Shown here one piece after another: positions 24,867 through 35,200 of a stretch of 39,217 bases of DNA (position 1 is its first letter; each line of letters opens with the position of its first letter). Origin of the DNA: Sphingomonas sp. PAMC 26605 (lineage in GTDB: Bacteria; Pseudomonadota; Alphaproteobacteria; Sphingomonadales; Sphingomonadaceae). The stretch is taken from NCBI RefSeq assembly GCF_000241485.1, contig NZ_JH584241.1, forward strand, positions 1,304,908 through 1,344,124, in the 5' to 3' direction. The position numbers and the translations under genes are program-made. The notes below the pieces were generated by a model. It was not told the origin of the DNA, did not search any database, and worked only from the letters and a program-made list of their open reading frames with translations.

Positions 24867-26066
24867 ATGACGATTTCTCGATTGGGCAGGTCTCTTGGGG
24901 GACTCGGTAGGGCGCTGCTTATTTCCACGGCCGCGCTTTCGCTCTCGGGTTGCGCAATCATGTCTGCGGCCGGTCCTTCGACGCGAGCCGTCACGCGGGC
25001 AGACGGTGCGAAAATGACGAACTACGCCACGATCAGGATCGTGGATGTCTCAGACGCTGTCGCCCGGCAGGTGAATTCCAGCCTGCGCGACAAGTTCTTC
25101 GCCGAGTCGTTGGGCGATGGTTATCCCGCCGGGTCGTTGATCGGTCGCGGTGACGTGCTCGACATCGCCATCTGGGAGGCCCCGCCGGCGGCGTTGTTCG
25201 GCTCGGTTGGCGGTGAGTCGCGGCTGAACTCCTCAAGCTCGACCGCTCGTGGGACGACGCTGCCGGAACAGATGGTAAGCAGCGAGGGACGTATCAATAT
25301 TCCGTTCGTTGGATCGGTAGTCGCCGCCGGGCGGACGTCGACCCAGATCGAGCGCGAGATTGCCAACCGGCTTGCCGGGAAGGCGCACCTGCCGCAGGTC
25401 ATCGTCCGCACCGTCCGAAACGCCAGTTCCAATGTAACAGTGGTCGGAGACGTCGCGACGAGTGCACGCGTGCCTGTGACGGCCAAGGGGGAGCGGCTAC
25501 TGGACGTATTGGCAGCGGTGGGCGGGGTCCGTCAGGCGATCGGAAAGATGACCATTCAGGTCACGCGCGGCGAGAAAATTGCCTCGATGCCACTCGGCGC
25601 GGTTATCCGCGACCCACGCCAAAACATCCGCCTTCAGCCTGATGATGTTGTAACTGCGCTATTTCAGCCCTTTAGCTTCACTGCCCTTGGCGCGACCGGC
25701 CGGAACGAAGAAGTAGCTTTCGAGGGAACCGGTCTGACGCTCGCGCAAGGGCTCGCAAGGGTGGCTGGATTGCAGGATCAGCGAGCGGACGTAAAAGGCA
25801 TCTTTATTTTTCGCTTCGAAGACCCTTCCGCGCTCGATCCGGCAACGCGCGCGGGAGCGCAACTGACCCCGGATGGCAAGGTCGCGGTAATTTATCGGGT
25901 GAATCTGAAGGATCCAGCGACTTTCTTCGTCGCTCAGACGTTTCCGATCCGCGACAAGGACGTTCTGTACGTATCGAACGCTCCGCTTGCTGACGTCCAA
26001 AAATTCGTAAGCGTAATTGCTTCCACCCTCTATCCGATCGCTTCGCTTTCCAACGTTGCTCCGTGA
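24867..26066 (+). CDS. Outer-membrane polysaccharide export lipoprotein (Wza/BexD/KpsD-like)
   Basis: Forms the outer-membrane outlet for capsule or exopolysaccharide. The 399 residues start with a lipoprotein signal: basic N-terminus, hydrophobic stretch and lipobox LSLSGC with Cys29. The polysaccharide-export domain is seen around residues 92-185 (GRGDVLDIAIWEAPPAA, SSEGRINIPFVGSVVAAGRT, LPQVIVRTV), followed by an SLBB-type domain (VVGDVATSARVPVTAKGERL). The last hundred residues are family-typical (FPIRDKDVLYVSNAPLADVQ). AAAGGA lies 5 nt before the ATG at 24867. Its size suits the partners of ABC-transporter capsules (BexD/CtrA) as well as Wza. Confidence 0.93.
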   Translation: MTISRLGRSLGGLGRALLISTAALSLSGCAIMSAAGPSTRAVTRADGAKMTNYATIRIVDVSDAVARQVNSSLRDKFFAESLGDGYPAGSLIGRGDVLDIAIWEAPPAALFGSVGGESRLNSSSSTARGTTLPEQMVSSEGRINIPFVGSVVAAGRTSTQIEREIANRLAGKAHLPQVIVRTVRNASSNVTVVGDVATSARVPVTAKGERLLDVLAAVGGVRQAIGKMTIQVTRGEKIASMPLGAVIRDPRQNIRLQPDDVVTALFQPFSFTALGATGRNEEVAFEGTGLTLAQGLARVAGLQDQRADVKGIFIFRFEDPSALDPATRAGAQLTPDGKVAVIYRVNLKDPATFFVAQTFPIRDKDVLYVSNAPLADVQKFVSVIASTLYPIASLSNVAP

Positions 26067-26235
26067 GATCTCGCGGGATGCAGTGGTGCTTCCGCGGGAT
26101 TGCGAGGGCGCGTTAGGGCGTGCGCGTCCTGGTTGAGAGGCGTACGAAAGGCCTTTGCGGTTGCAAAACCCTCCCTTCATGGGCATGACATTTTGAAATT
26201 CGATCATATCGCGATCGATACGGAACGTAGAAAAT

Positions 26236-27345
26236 ATGCAAAATACGATGTTTGAGCGATTTGCGAAGATTGATCGGGTGTTGCTATTTACTGTAGTGCT
26301 TCCCACAATCGTTGCGATTATTTACTTCGTATTCCTCGCATCCGATGTCTATATTTCGGAATCACGCTTCGTAGTCCGCAGTCCCGACAAGCCGGCCACT
26401 TCGGGATTGGGAGTGCTACTCAAATCTACCGGGTTTACTAATGGCGGTGATGAGATTTTTGCCGCTGAAAGCTTCATTCAATCGCGAGATGCTCTGGCCG
26501 CGCTCAACAAAGGCGACGCGTTCCGTAAAGCATATGATGATCCGAAAATATCGTTTGTCGATCGGTTCAACGGCGGCGGCATGAGCGACAGCTTCGAGTC
26601 GCTTTACAAATACTATAAGGGCAAAATTTCCGTCGATCACGAGAGCGCGGCATCGATTACGACGTTGTCCGTCCGGGCGTTCTCCCCTCAAGAGGCGTAT
26701 CGGGTCAACTCGCAACTTCTCAGCATGGCAGAGGCGACTGTCAATCACTTGAACGAACGCGGCAGGCAAGATCTAATTCATTTCGCCTCAGTCGAAGTCG
26801 ACGAGGCGAAGCAGAAGGCCCGTACGGCCGCACTCGCACTCTCCGCTTTTCGCAACAGCGAGGGCGTCGTTGATCCGGAGAAGCAAGCAACCGCACAACT
26901 TCAAATGGTGTCAAAGCTTCAGGACGAGATCATCGCTGCCCGGTCGGAGTTGCTCCAGCTGCGCTCCTACACGCCACAGAACCCGCAGATAGACGTGCTT
27001 GCTACCCGCGTTGCGGGACTCGAGCGAGAGATGCAGAACCAGGTTTCGATGGTGGCAGGCGGCCAAAAGTCGCTTTCTTCGACGGCGGCGCAATATCAAC
27101 GCTTGTCGCTCGAAAGCCAGTTCGCCGACAAGCAACTTGGCGCAGCGATGACCTCCTTGCAGGACGCCGCTAACGAAGCGCGTCGCAAGCAAGCGTATCT
27201 CGAACGAATTGTCGAGCCCAGCATGCCGGACCAAGCGTTAGAACCGCGACGGTTCCGTGGTATCCTCTCGACGCTGTTGCTCGGTATTGTCGCCTGGGGC
27301 ATCCTGACCATGCTGTTGGCTGGTGTCCACGAACATAAGAGCTGA
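26236..27345 (+). CDS. Capsule export inner-membrane protein (KpsE/BexC/CtrB-like)
   Basis: A polysaccharide co-polymerase of the PCP-3 type that spans the periplasm and links the ABC transporter to the outer-membrane channel. The 369 residues have two membrane segments, near 15-35 and 343-362, enclosing a large periplasmic region with long coiled-coil helices (about 175-330, for example LQDEIIAARSELLQLRSYTP). Early motifs VYISESRFVVRSPDKPATSG are characteristic of the family. No cytoplasmic kinase domain, unlike Wzc. It is separated from the lipoprotein gene by 169 nt and followed 10 nt later by kpsM. Confidence 0.93.
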   Translation: MQNTMFERFAKIDRVLLFTVVLPTIVAIIYFVFLASDVYISESRFVVRSPDKPATSGLGVLLKSTGFTNGGDEIFAAESFIQSRDALAALNKGDAFRKAYDDPKISFVDRFNGGGMSDSFESLYKYYKGKISVDHESAASITTLSVRAFSPQEAYRVNSQLLSMAEATVNHLNERGRQDLIHFASVEVDEAKQKARTAALALSAFRNSEGVVDPEKQATAQLQMVSKLQDEIIAARSELLQLRSYTPQNPQIDVLATRVAGLEREMQNQVSMVAGGQKSLSSTAAQYQRLSLESQFADKQLGAAMTSLQDAANEARRKQAYLERIVEPSMPDQALEPRRFRGILSTLLLGIVAWGILTMLLAGVHEHKS

Positions 27346-27355
27346 GGCATTGGCT

Positions 27356-28150
27356 ATGAGCCGCTCCTTCCAGTCATTCTCTGCGGCGTTTGCCATTCAG
27401 CGCCGCGTGATCTGGGCCCTGCTTCTGCGTGAGATGCTTACGAGATATGGTCGGCATAACATTGGTTTCTTGTGGCTCTTTGTCGAACCTATGTTGTTCA
27501 CGCTCGGAGTTACGACGCTATGGACGCTCACGAAGTCAGCGCATGGGGTTGATTTGCCGATCGTCGCTTTTGCAGTGACGGGGTATTCAAGCGTCCTACT
27601 GTGGCGAAATATGTCCGCTCGCACGATCGGCGCCATCAAACCAAACTTGTCCTTGATGTATCATCGTCAGGTTAAGGTAATGGACGTACTCTTGGCGCGG
27701 CTCCTGCTTGAGGCAGCGGGGGCGACCATATCCTTTGTGGTCCTGTCGCTTATGTTTATCTCGTTGGGCTGGATCGTCCCGCCAGAAGACGTGCTTCAGG
27801 TCATGGGTGGCTGGGTAGTGCTGGCATGGTTCGGAATGTCGTTGGCTTTGTTGTTAAGCGCATGGGCCGAGCAGTCGGAACTTGTCGACAAGCTTTGGCA
27901 TCCGGCATCTTATCTCCTATTTCCTTTGTCCGGGGCGGCATTCCTGGTTGATATCCTTCCCCCCGAAGCGCAGCGCGTGGTGCTTTTCCTACCGATGGTG
28001 CATTGTACAGAGTTTATTCGTCAGGGGTATTTCGGGAGCAAATTCCATGCCCATTATGATATGCCGTATGCCATGTTGTGGTGCGCAGGTTTGACGGTGA
28101 TTGCGCTTGCCCAACTCCGGAAAGTTAGCCGGGAAGTGATCCCCGAATGA
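27356..28150 (+). CDS. kpsM: Capsule ABC transporter permease KpsM-like
   Basis: The membrane subunit of the capsule polysaccharide ABC exporter (ABC-2 type). With the ATG 27356, preceded by GAGG 8 nt upstream, it has 264 residues; the frame is open to 27323 but that would overlap kpsE. Six hydrophobic segments are apparent, after an N-terminal amphipathic region containing the family motif LLLREMLTRYGRHNIGFLW. The distal stretch PMVHCTEFIRQGYFG matches the KpsM/BexB/CtrC signature. It overlaps kpsT by 4 nt (ATGA). Confidence 0.95.
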   Translation: MSRSFQSFSAAFAIQRRVIWALLLREMLTRYGRHNIGFLWLFVEPMLFTLGVTTLWTLTKSAHGVDLPIVAFAVTGYSSVLLWRNMSARTIGAIKPNLSLMYHRQVKVMDVLLARLLLEAAGATISFVVLSLMFISLGWIVPPEDVLQVMGGWVVLAWFGMSLALLLSAWAEQSELVDKLWHPASYLLFPLSGAAFLVDILPPEAQRVVLFLPMVHCTEFIRQGYFGSKFHAHYDMPYAMLWCAGLTVIALAQLRKVSREVIPE

Positions 28151-28806
28151 TCAACCTGATAGATGTGAACAAATTTTACCGCACGCGGCGCGGCCCTCGG
28201 CAGATCCTAAAGGATGTCAATCTGTCGATCGCACCTGGTGATAAGCTCGGTATCCTCGGTCGAAATGGGGCAGGGAAGTCGACCCTAATCCGCATTATCA
28301 GTGGTGCCGAGCAGCCAACCGACGGCATCGTCAGGCGCACTATGAGTGCTTCTTGGCCACTTGCATACACTGGCGGGTTTCAGTCTGCGTTGACTGGTAT
28401 CGATAACCTCCGCTTCATCTGTCGCATCTATGGCGTAAAGGCCGAAGATCGGATAGCCTTCATCCAGCAGTTCTCGGATCTCGGTGATTATCTTTATGAG
28501 CCGATCAATACCTATTCGGCGGGCATGCGCGCTCGACTTGGTTTTGCGGTATCGATGAGTATAGAGTTCGATTGCTTTCTGATCGATGAGGTTATTTCGG
28601 TTGGCGACTCGCGTTTCCACGAGAAATGCCGGATCGAGCTTTTTGAGAAGCGCGCTGATCGCGCGCTTGTCATCGTGTCACACGATGCGAACTATATTCA
28701 GGAACATTGCAATAGAGCAGCGGTTTTGGTCAAAGGTGAGTTGCACAATTTCGATAACACCGCAGATGCTTTCCACTTTTATACGCATTCGCTCGAGCCC
28801 GCATAA
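28147..28806 (+). CDS. kpsT: Capsule ABC transporter ATPase KpsT-like
   Basis: The ATPase of the capsule exporter. The 219 residues carry Walker A GRNGAGKS (38-45), an ABC signature YSAGM (123-127) and Walker B FLIDE (144-148), followed by the switch VSHD. The ASWPLAYTGGFQSALTGIDN motif is typical of KpsT/BexA/CtrD. No C-terminal carbohydrate-binding extension is present, so it is of the capsule type rather than the Wzt O-antigen type with a recognition domain. Start overlaps the kpsM stop. Confidence 0.96.
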   Translation: MINLIDVNKFYRTRRGPRQILKDVNLSIAPGDKLGILGRNGAGKSTLIRIISGAEQPTDGIVRRTMSASWPLAYTGGFQSALTGIDNLRFICRIYGVKAEDRIAFIQQFSDLGDYLYEPINTYSAGMRARLGFAVSMSIEFDCFLIDEVISVGDSRFHEKCRIELFEKRADRALVIVSHDANYIQEHCNRAAVLVKGELHNFDNTADAFHFYTHSLEPA

Positions 28807-28872
28807 GCTGCTCGTTGCGCGATCGGGTCGCGCGGCGATCGCTAGCTTCGACGGTACGACGGCAGAGCCGTT

Positions 28873-30120
28873 GTGACCATGGGGTGGGAGATAGCGTATA
28901 GACTGCTGCCGATACTCTCGCCGGCTTGGCTCGAGCGCCGACGGGTACGGTGGGCTCGGGTCAACAGTTCCAGCAGTCCGCTGGCGGACGGCACGCCGCG
29001 GCGGTTACTCGTCGATGTCACGACGATTGCGCGTACTGATGCTCGTACCGGGATCCAGCGCGTTGTCAGATCGGTCTTAACTGAGATGACCCGCCGGCCC
29101 GGCAATTGGGAAATCACGCCGGTTCGCTACACCGGTGGAACGTTTCGGTATACGCCATGGCCGGCGGTGGCGGGGGCTCCCGAGCCTCTCATGATACCGC
29201 GGGCTGGGGACGTCTTTTTGGGGCTGGACCTGTCTTTCGATGCGATCCGTCGTTTGGCCAAGTCGCTTTTACGCTTTAAAAGAAACGGCCTGCGATTTTG
29301 GTTTGTCGTCTATGATTTGCTACCGATGCAAACGCCCGAGCATTTCTCGGCTAAAGTTGCCGTCCGCTTCCGGTGGTGGCTGGCGGCCACAGCAAAATTG
29401 GCTGACGGATATGTGTGCATCTCGCCCCATGTCGCTGACGAGGTTCGAAGCGTCTTGGCAGCGCAGTTCGGGTTGGGTCAGGAAGTTAAGGTCGAAGTCT
29501 TCCCGATGGGCTTCGATATTGCTCCCATCCTGGCTGGTTTGAGTTCGATCCCATCGATGCCACCCATCACCGAACGGTTCATTTTGGCTGTTGGAACGAT
29601 AGAACCGCGCAAAGGATATGATGCGCTGCTCAGCGCAGTCGAGATACTCTGGCAGCGCGGTTTTGACATCAGTTTGGTGATCGTGGGGCGTGCAGGTTGG
29701 AAAACGGAAGTGCTTCAACAGCGGATCGTCCGCAACCAAGAGTACGGCCGCCGCCTCCAGTGGCTGTCGACAGTGGACGATGCGGGTTTGATCGATCTAT
29801 ACGACGAGGCTCAAGCGCTTGTGTGTGCGTCTCATGGCGAGGGTTTCGGGCTTCCGGTGTTCGAGGCACTTGCGCGCTCCTGTCCGGTTCTGGCGAGGGA
29901 TATTCCGGCTTTTCGCGCCCATGAAAAGTTTGGTTTGCAGTTCTTCTCCCAAAATGCCGATGCCGACGAAATTGCCGACGCCATATCGGCGATCGTGCGT
30001 GATAACAGCCAGACGCGCGATGCAGTCACCACCGCGCGCTTGCCTACATGGCGGGATTCGGCCGATGGCCTACTAGAGCTGCTGATGCGCAGCGAAGTGG
30101 CCGCTCACCGCCAGGCGTGA
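28873..30120 (+). CDS. GT4 family glycosyltransferase
   Basis: A GT-B-fold GT4 enzyme of 415 residues if the GTG at 28873 is used; an ATG two codons on (28879) is the alternative and neither has a strong ribosome site. The N-terminal domain has LLVDVTTIARTDARTGIQRV, a motif like those in polysaccharide mannosyl/rhamnosyl transferases. The C-terminal domain opens with AVGTIEPRKGYDALLSA, followed by LVIVGRAGW, and has E-x7-E in HGEGFGLPVFEALARS. It follows kpsT by 66 nt, so it likely shares the exporter operon. Its 3' end overlaps the convergent methyltransferase gene by 16 nt. Sugar donor and acceptor are unknown. Confidence 0.9.
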   Translation: MTMGWEIAYRLLPILSPAWLERRRVRWARVNSSSSPLADGTPRRLLVDVTTIARTDARTGIQRVVRSVLTEMTRRPGNWEITPVRYTGGTFRYTPWPAVAGAPEPLMIPRAGDVFLGLDLSFDAIRRLAKSLLRFKRNGLRFWFVVYDLLPMQTPEHFSAKVAVRFRWWLAATAKLADGYVCISPHVADEVRSVLAAQFGLGQEVKVEVFPMGFDIAPILAGLSSIPSMPPITERFILAVGTIEPRKGYDALLSAVEILWQRGFDISLVIVGRAGWKTEVLQQRIVRNQEYGRRLQWLSTVDDAGLIDLYDEAQALVCASHGEGFGLPVFEALARSCPVLARDIPAFRAHEKFGLQFFSQNADADEIADAISAIVRDNSQTRDAVTTARLPTWRDSADGLLELLMRSEVAAHRQA

Positions 30121-30848
30121 ATGATCGTTCGGTGGCTGGCGCTATTCGTCTTTTTGGAGCGTAGCGGCCGGCTGCGGTTCTTGCGAAGCGGGTGGGAACC
30201 AGACGCTGGAGAGGGCACGGCTTCGATCCGCGTGAAGCCAAAAGTGATTAGCATCAGCTCGAGCGCGGGCAAATTGGGTGCCCAGAAGTTGGTTGGATCA
30301 CCGCCAAGTTCCCCTGGCTTATAGAGGCGCATCGCCGGCAAAGGCTCGTTCTGCAACGCTGTCACCGTCTCGATGATGAGATGGTCGGAGCACATCCTGG
30401 CCGCCGCTTCCAAGCAGGCATACGGGTCCTTGACATGATAAAGCACCCCGAGGAAGAGCACGACGTCGAACTGACCCAACGCGGAAGGGTCGAGGGAAAG
30501 AACATCGACGTCCAAACTTTCGACACTCGAGTGAAGGGCGTTATGCATCCAGTCGAAGCCTTTTCGGGTTCCCCACCCCGGACCCGACCAACAATAATGA
30601 TCTGTCGCCAAAACTCGGGCCGCGCCGCGACGCTCGGCCTCATAGGAGAAGAAACCGTCCCACGCACCGATGTCCAGGACCGCTTTTCCTTCCAGTCCAC
30701 CGGCGAAGAATATATCCGCCTCAGCCTTCTGTATCTCGAGTGGTTTTACACCGTCGATGGTTTTGCCATCCTGAAGCTCAAAAGAATGAAACCACAGGAT
30801 ATCACCGGTGTCGATAGCGTCCGTTCCTGACCCGATCAAATTGGTCAT
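30105..30848 (-). CDS. SAM-dependent methyltransferase, CmoB/DUF1698-like
   Basis: A 247-residue Rossmann methyltransferase. The N-terminal ILWFHSFELQDGKTIDGVKP and motif I GKAVLDIGAWDGFFSYEAER (about 55-74) match the DUF1698/CmoB-like group, named after the tRNA wobble-uridine carboxymethyl enzyme, but without CmoB's extra N-terminal domain. FDVVLFLGVLYHVKDP is motif IV region. In this position a sugar or lipid-carrier methylation is more plausible than tRNA modification; methyl capping of polymer ends is a known way to stop chain growth in ABC-exported polysaccharides (for example WbdD in E. coli O8/O9). The C-terminal 30 residues are basic, unusual and low-complexity. Confidence 0.82.
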   Translation of the reverse strand: MTNLIGSGTDAIDTGDILWFHSFELQDGKTIDGVKPLEIQKAEADIFFAGGLEGKAVLDIGAWDGFFSYEAERRGAARVLATDHYCWSGPGWGTRKGFDWMHNALHSSVESLDVDVLSLDPSALGQFDVVLFLGVLYHVKDPYACLEAAARMCSDHLIIETVTALQNEPLPAMRLYKPGELGGDPTNFWAPNLPALELMLITFGFTRIEAVPSPASGSHPLRKNRSRPLRSKKTNSASHRTIIHAWR

Positions 30849-31332
30849 TCATTCTTCTCACATAAGCTGGGGGGGTGTCGAGAGTGAGCGTTAACGGCAG
30901 CTGCTTGTTCGGGCCGTGCGCACGGTCTCATTTCGTGGACTTGTCGCTCGTTCCTACAGCCGTTTTGGCCAGGGTCAATTGCCTTGAACGGGCCCTACTC
31001 TGAGGCTCCAACCCCCAGATCGCAAAGGTTTTCGGAATACAATGCCGGGGCTAGATCGATGCGCCAAGCGGCGGTAAACGGATTCCCCCCTCCCGCCCCG
31101 CCGTGCATTCTCAGGCACCGCCGGATGCTTTCGCGTGCTCAATACCGGGAATTCGGCGTTCACGTGGCTGCAACCGATCTCCGTAAGCCGGGGCATTCTA
31201 CGAGGCTCACGCAGGTCGATCTCTGATTAGCCCTTAGACGCATTACCAACGGTGGGCGGGCGCAAGCGACTCGCACAACGATCGTAGAAGGCGCTGCAGC
31301 GCGCTGCGCCCGCCGCGCCGCTTGATACCGAT
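30849..31332. other. Intergenic, no gene seen; hairpin near the right end
   Basis: About 480 nt between the start of the methyltransferase gene and the 3' end of the reductase gene, both on the minus strand. Two overlapping short frames (about 73-80 codons, opposite strands) have no recognisable product. The right end holds a GC-rich inverted repeat, listed separately. Confidence 0.45.
31255..31314. repeat. Inverted repeat with internal palindrome
   Basis: GGCGGGCGCA (31255-31264) pairs with TGCGCCCGCC (31305-31314); a perfect 12-nt palindrome GCGCTGCAGCGC lies between them at 31291-31302. It lies 19 nt past the stop of the minus-strand reductase gene and could act in transcript ending or stability. 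No T-run follows on that strand. Confidence 0.5.
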
Positions 31333-32232
31333 CTATCGTAGCCGTGCCTGTTCACCGGCAACAATCCTCTGAATGCTTTCCTCGATAGAGATCTCTGGAA
31401 CACCACCGCCTATGAGCGTCTTCAATTTCGTCGCATCACCTGTAAGCCGCCACACTTCATTTCTCCTAACGAACTCTGGCGCTATCTCGACCTTTATCTC
31501 GTGACCGGTGATTTTGGCAAAAAGACCGAGCAAGTCCCTTAACGAGACCGGTATCCCCGAGCATAGGTTGTACGTTTCGCCATAAGAGCGTTCGAGAAAG
31601 ATCATCTGTCGGATGATATTGCAGGCTTCTTCGATATCGATGTAGTCTCTGTATACGTCGATATTACCCAGGCGAACAACTGGTTCGCGGGCGGCGAACG
31701 CCCTTGAGAGCTTTGGGACAATAAAGTCGGCTGTCTGGTCAAGACCGATCACGTTGAAAGGCCGGATTATCGTATAGTCGAGTATATCACTGAAATTATG
31801 AATTAATCGCTCGCAGCAAAATTTACTCATCCCATAGTGATGGACTGGCTTCGGACATAGATCCTCGGATAGGCTATCCGTGTCCTGATTGCCATACACA
31901 CCGGCCGTACTGATAAAGATGAAGCGCGTCCGTTTAGCCGCCATTCTGACGGCTTCCAGGATATTCTCAGTCGCTACCGTGTTTGCAGAATAGTACTCAA
32001 AGCTCTTAGAGGACGTTACACTCGATATCGCGGCACAATGTATAATGACGTCAGGCTGTAACTGTTTCAGCAGGAGGGAAACGCCCGTTTTATCCTCGAT
32101 GTTGCAATAGACGATGTTGCCGTGCGGCCGCGACTTGGTGGTACCATGCGTATCGTGCCCTTCACGCTGCAGGAGCGCGTAAACGCAAGATCCGACGAAG
32201 CCGGTCGCCCCTGTGACCAATATGCGCGCCAT
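31333..32232 (-). CDS. NAD(P)-dependent sugar reductase, RMD-like (GDP-4-keto-6-deoxymannose reductase)
   Basis: An extended SDR of 299 residues. GATGFVG (8-14) binds the cofactor; ISTAGVYG and the YGMSK catalytic pair are seen. After those come RPFNVIGLDQTADFIVPKLS, LGNIDVYRDYIDIEEACNII, YNLCSGIPVSLRDLLGL, and a C-terminal RRNEVWRLTGDATKLKTLIG. That last pattern (R-x-x-E-x-x-x-L-x-G-D-x-x-K-L) is what I know from GDP-6-deoxy-4-keto-mannose reductases (RMD), which make GDP-D-rhamnose. Other NAD epimerases remain possible. The start codon shares one base with the stop of the upstream glycosyltransferase (TAATG), so the two are translated together. Two GMD genes in the island could supply its substrate. 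Confidence 0.78.
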   Translation of the reverse strand: MARILVTGATGFVGSCVYALLQREGHDTHGTTKSRPHGNIVYCNIEDKTGVSLLLKQLQPDVIIHCAAISSVTSSKSFEYYSANTVATENILEAVRMAAKRTRFIFISTAGVYGNQDTDSLSEDLCPKPVHHYGMSKFCCERLIHNFSDILDYTIIRPFNVIGLDQTADFIVPKLSRAFAAREPVVRLGNIDVYRDYIDIEEACNIIRQMIFLERSYGETYNLCSGIPVSLRDLLGLFAKITGHEIKVEIAPEFVRRNEVWRLTGDATKLKTLIGGGVPEISIEESIQRIVAGEQARLR

Positions 32233-35200
32233 TATGCATTCTCCCTCTCCGGTCGGGCGCTGTGCTCGATGACCTTCTCGGCATGCGCGCCGCGAAGGGC
32301 CTCCAATAGTATTTCGGAGGATTCGCGCCACGTTGTCGCACGCCATTGCGCCTTGATCTTGCGTTCCCAGCTCGTAACCTGCCCCTCGTTGTTGGCATAG
32401 AACGCGATGCGTTCCGCCCACGCGGCCGTGTCCAAAGGATGGATATATTCCACCAAGTCTCGGCCGGTCTCGCGCAGCGGATCGACGTCCGATGTTAAGC
32501 AAAACTTTCCGTACGACAGGCTCTCAGGCAATGTAAGGCTCCATCCTTCGTAAAAGCTCGGAAGCAGCGTAAATTTGCAATTCCGGTAAAGAACGCTGAG
32601 CTCTTCATCAGTCGGGCTAAGAATAATGATCTTGTCGCGAACGCGTTCATCGGCAGAAAACGAATCGAGAAAATCGCTCGATTTCCACCCGCGTTTGCCT
32701 ACGAAAATCATCTGCAGCGGCTTTTTCAAAAGGTTCTTTCGCAGCATTATAAGATATGCCTTGTAGAGTGCCTCATGGTTCTTGCGCGGTTCAATAGTAC
32801 CGACCGTAATGACGAAGTCGGAATCGATGCCGAGATGCTGCAATATCTCGGCGTCTCTCTGGCTGTCGGTCGCACCGTGGATCGAGCCGAGATCGGCGCC
32901 GAATTCGACGAAATCGCTGGCCGGAACCTTCCAATGTTCGCGTTCCTCAAACGCAATTCCATCACGCTGTGCCGTTCGTCCACCATAAACGATATGATCG
33001 AACTTGTTCGAGACATGGTCGAAAAGGGTGCGGAACCCGATGCATGTCGTCGGCGTATGGAATTGCGGCGTCAGAACCGGCGTAAGGTCGTAGATCAGCT
33101 GAGACTGTAATATGCTCCGGCCCGATTGGAACAGACTGCTAATCTTCGGAATGCGGGAAAGGTTGCCGTTCTCGTCGGAATCGATCCCCGCGAAGAACAC
33201 AATCGAATTCCTCGGTATGGTGGGAAGGTAAGCTGCATGTTCAGGGAAGGGCATCCCGTCTTGTCCCTGGCGGAAAGGATTGCGGAAGCCAGAGCTATTG
33301 CCTTCGTGTTCGTTCCAATATTCGTGGAAGTTTGCGTAGCTGGTCGCCAGGTCGGTGCTGTCGAAGAGCCACATCAGATAGCTGTCATCGATCTCGAAGA
33401 AATAATTGTAAACACGCTGGTAGGCGAAAAACCGCGTACGCGGGTCCAGCGCCTTGAGATGCTTTGCATATTCAAGTTCGGCGCGCACAATTCCGCTTAT
33501 TCCGCCCTGCCACTCTAGGAAGGACATCGTCATATCCATCCATATCACCGGAGGCTCGTCGAACGCTGGCGGACTATGTGACGGTACAAAGGCAAACGCT
33601 GCATCAAGCATTTCTCGCGCAGTGTCCGACCATTTCATACTAGGCCAGCCCGACGCAATCTTAGCTTCGTAAGTCTGAAGCAAGGCGTCATCCTTTGCAT
33701 AGAGGATGATTTTTTCTGCCCAACCCCGCACGTCGTACGTGTCGACGTAGTCCACGAGGTCTCGCCCAATTTCGCGAAGCGGGGGTGTGTCCGAGCATAG
33801 ACAAAACTTCCCCTGGCCCAGACTCTCCGGAAGAGTGAGGCTCCAACCTTCATAGATACTCGGCAGGACCGTGAACCGGCAGTTCTTATAGAGCGCGGCC
33901 AGCTCCATATCCGTGGGGGTCAGACGGAGCAACTTACCCTTAAGGCGCGGATCGCGCGAGATCGTGTCCATCATGTCGTCCACGCGCCACATCGGCTTGC
34001 CTATAAAGACGAGCTGACACAGATCGTCATTCTCCATCTCGAGCGCCATCAGATACGCCCTGTACAGCGTTTCATGGTTCTTGCGCGGTTCGAGCGACCC
34101 GACGGTGATGATAAACTCGCCAGTAATGCCGAGCCCTTTGAGGATGTCCATATCGTCATTCGTGCCGGGATTCTTGACGATATCCGTGCCGAATTTGACC
34201 GGAACGCCGCGCGGAGATGGCCAGCCCCTGCTTCGTTGCAACGCTTCGGTGTCGATTTGGGCGGTACGCCCCCCATAGAAGATCATGTCGCAGTTATGCG
34301 AGATCCACTCGATATATCGCTCGAAACGCTCCCGGCCGATTGGATCGTAAAAATGCTTTGTCTCGTTAAGCAACATAATGATGTCGTAAACAAGATAGAA
34401 GAGATAAAATGCGCCTAGCTGATCCTTTGCGAGCGCAAAGAGCCTTTCTTTTTGGCTGTCCATCCAGCCCATGGCAATAACAGCGTCACCGGCTTCATAA
34501 GGGTGGAAGAAGCCTTCGACGTCGGGCGTCTGCACATGGATGGTCTTGGTTTTCTCAATCGCGCCCTTATAGCGCGCGAAGAAATGCATATACGCGTCGG
34601 CTACGTTGTCTGCATCCAGAAGCCACCGGAGCTCATGCTTCGGAATTTCCGCGAACCCCTGATCAATTTGCATCGAAAAGCGGATGTTCGGATATGTTCG
34701 AGCTAGTCCGCAGGCCATCTCCAACTCGGCGCGGACGATGCCCACGACACCTCCGGTCCACTGGAATGCCGTGGTCATGTCGAACCAGAGGTTGTTGATC
34801 ACCGCATGGTTTTGCTGGGGATCGGTAGAGATCCGGCTCCGGGCTATTTCATCGCGCCAATTGGAGATCGAAAGGCGCACCGCTTCAACCGCTTGTCGGG
34901 TGCCGACCGGCGCGTCTTCCGGGCTGGCATCGATGCGTTCCAGCAGCACCGCGCGGCGGGCTTCTATGGAATTGGCCCACTTCCGGGCCATTAACGGAGC
35001 AAGCATCGCCTTGAGAGGCCACACCAATCCGCTGTTTTCCAGATAGGCCCGCCGACGGGCGGACCGCGCCAGGCGTGACCCCGCCATATTGTTAAGACAG
35101 GCTTCGTCGCTGTTCGCGATCGCGGCAAGAATCCGGGCTTTGGAAGTCCCGTTCGCCAAGGCGGCGAGGTTGTTGTCTAACCCGACAGGATCGGCGTCGC

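Noticed and set aside
30975..31226. Opposing short frames between the methyltransferase and reductase genes
   Set aside because: Mutually antisense, no conserved motif, and no ribosome site.
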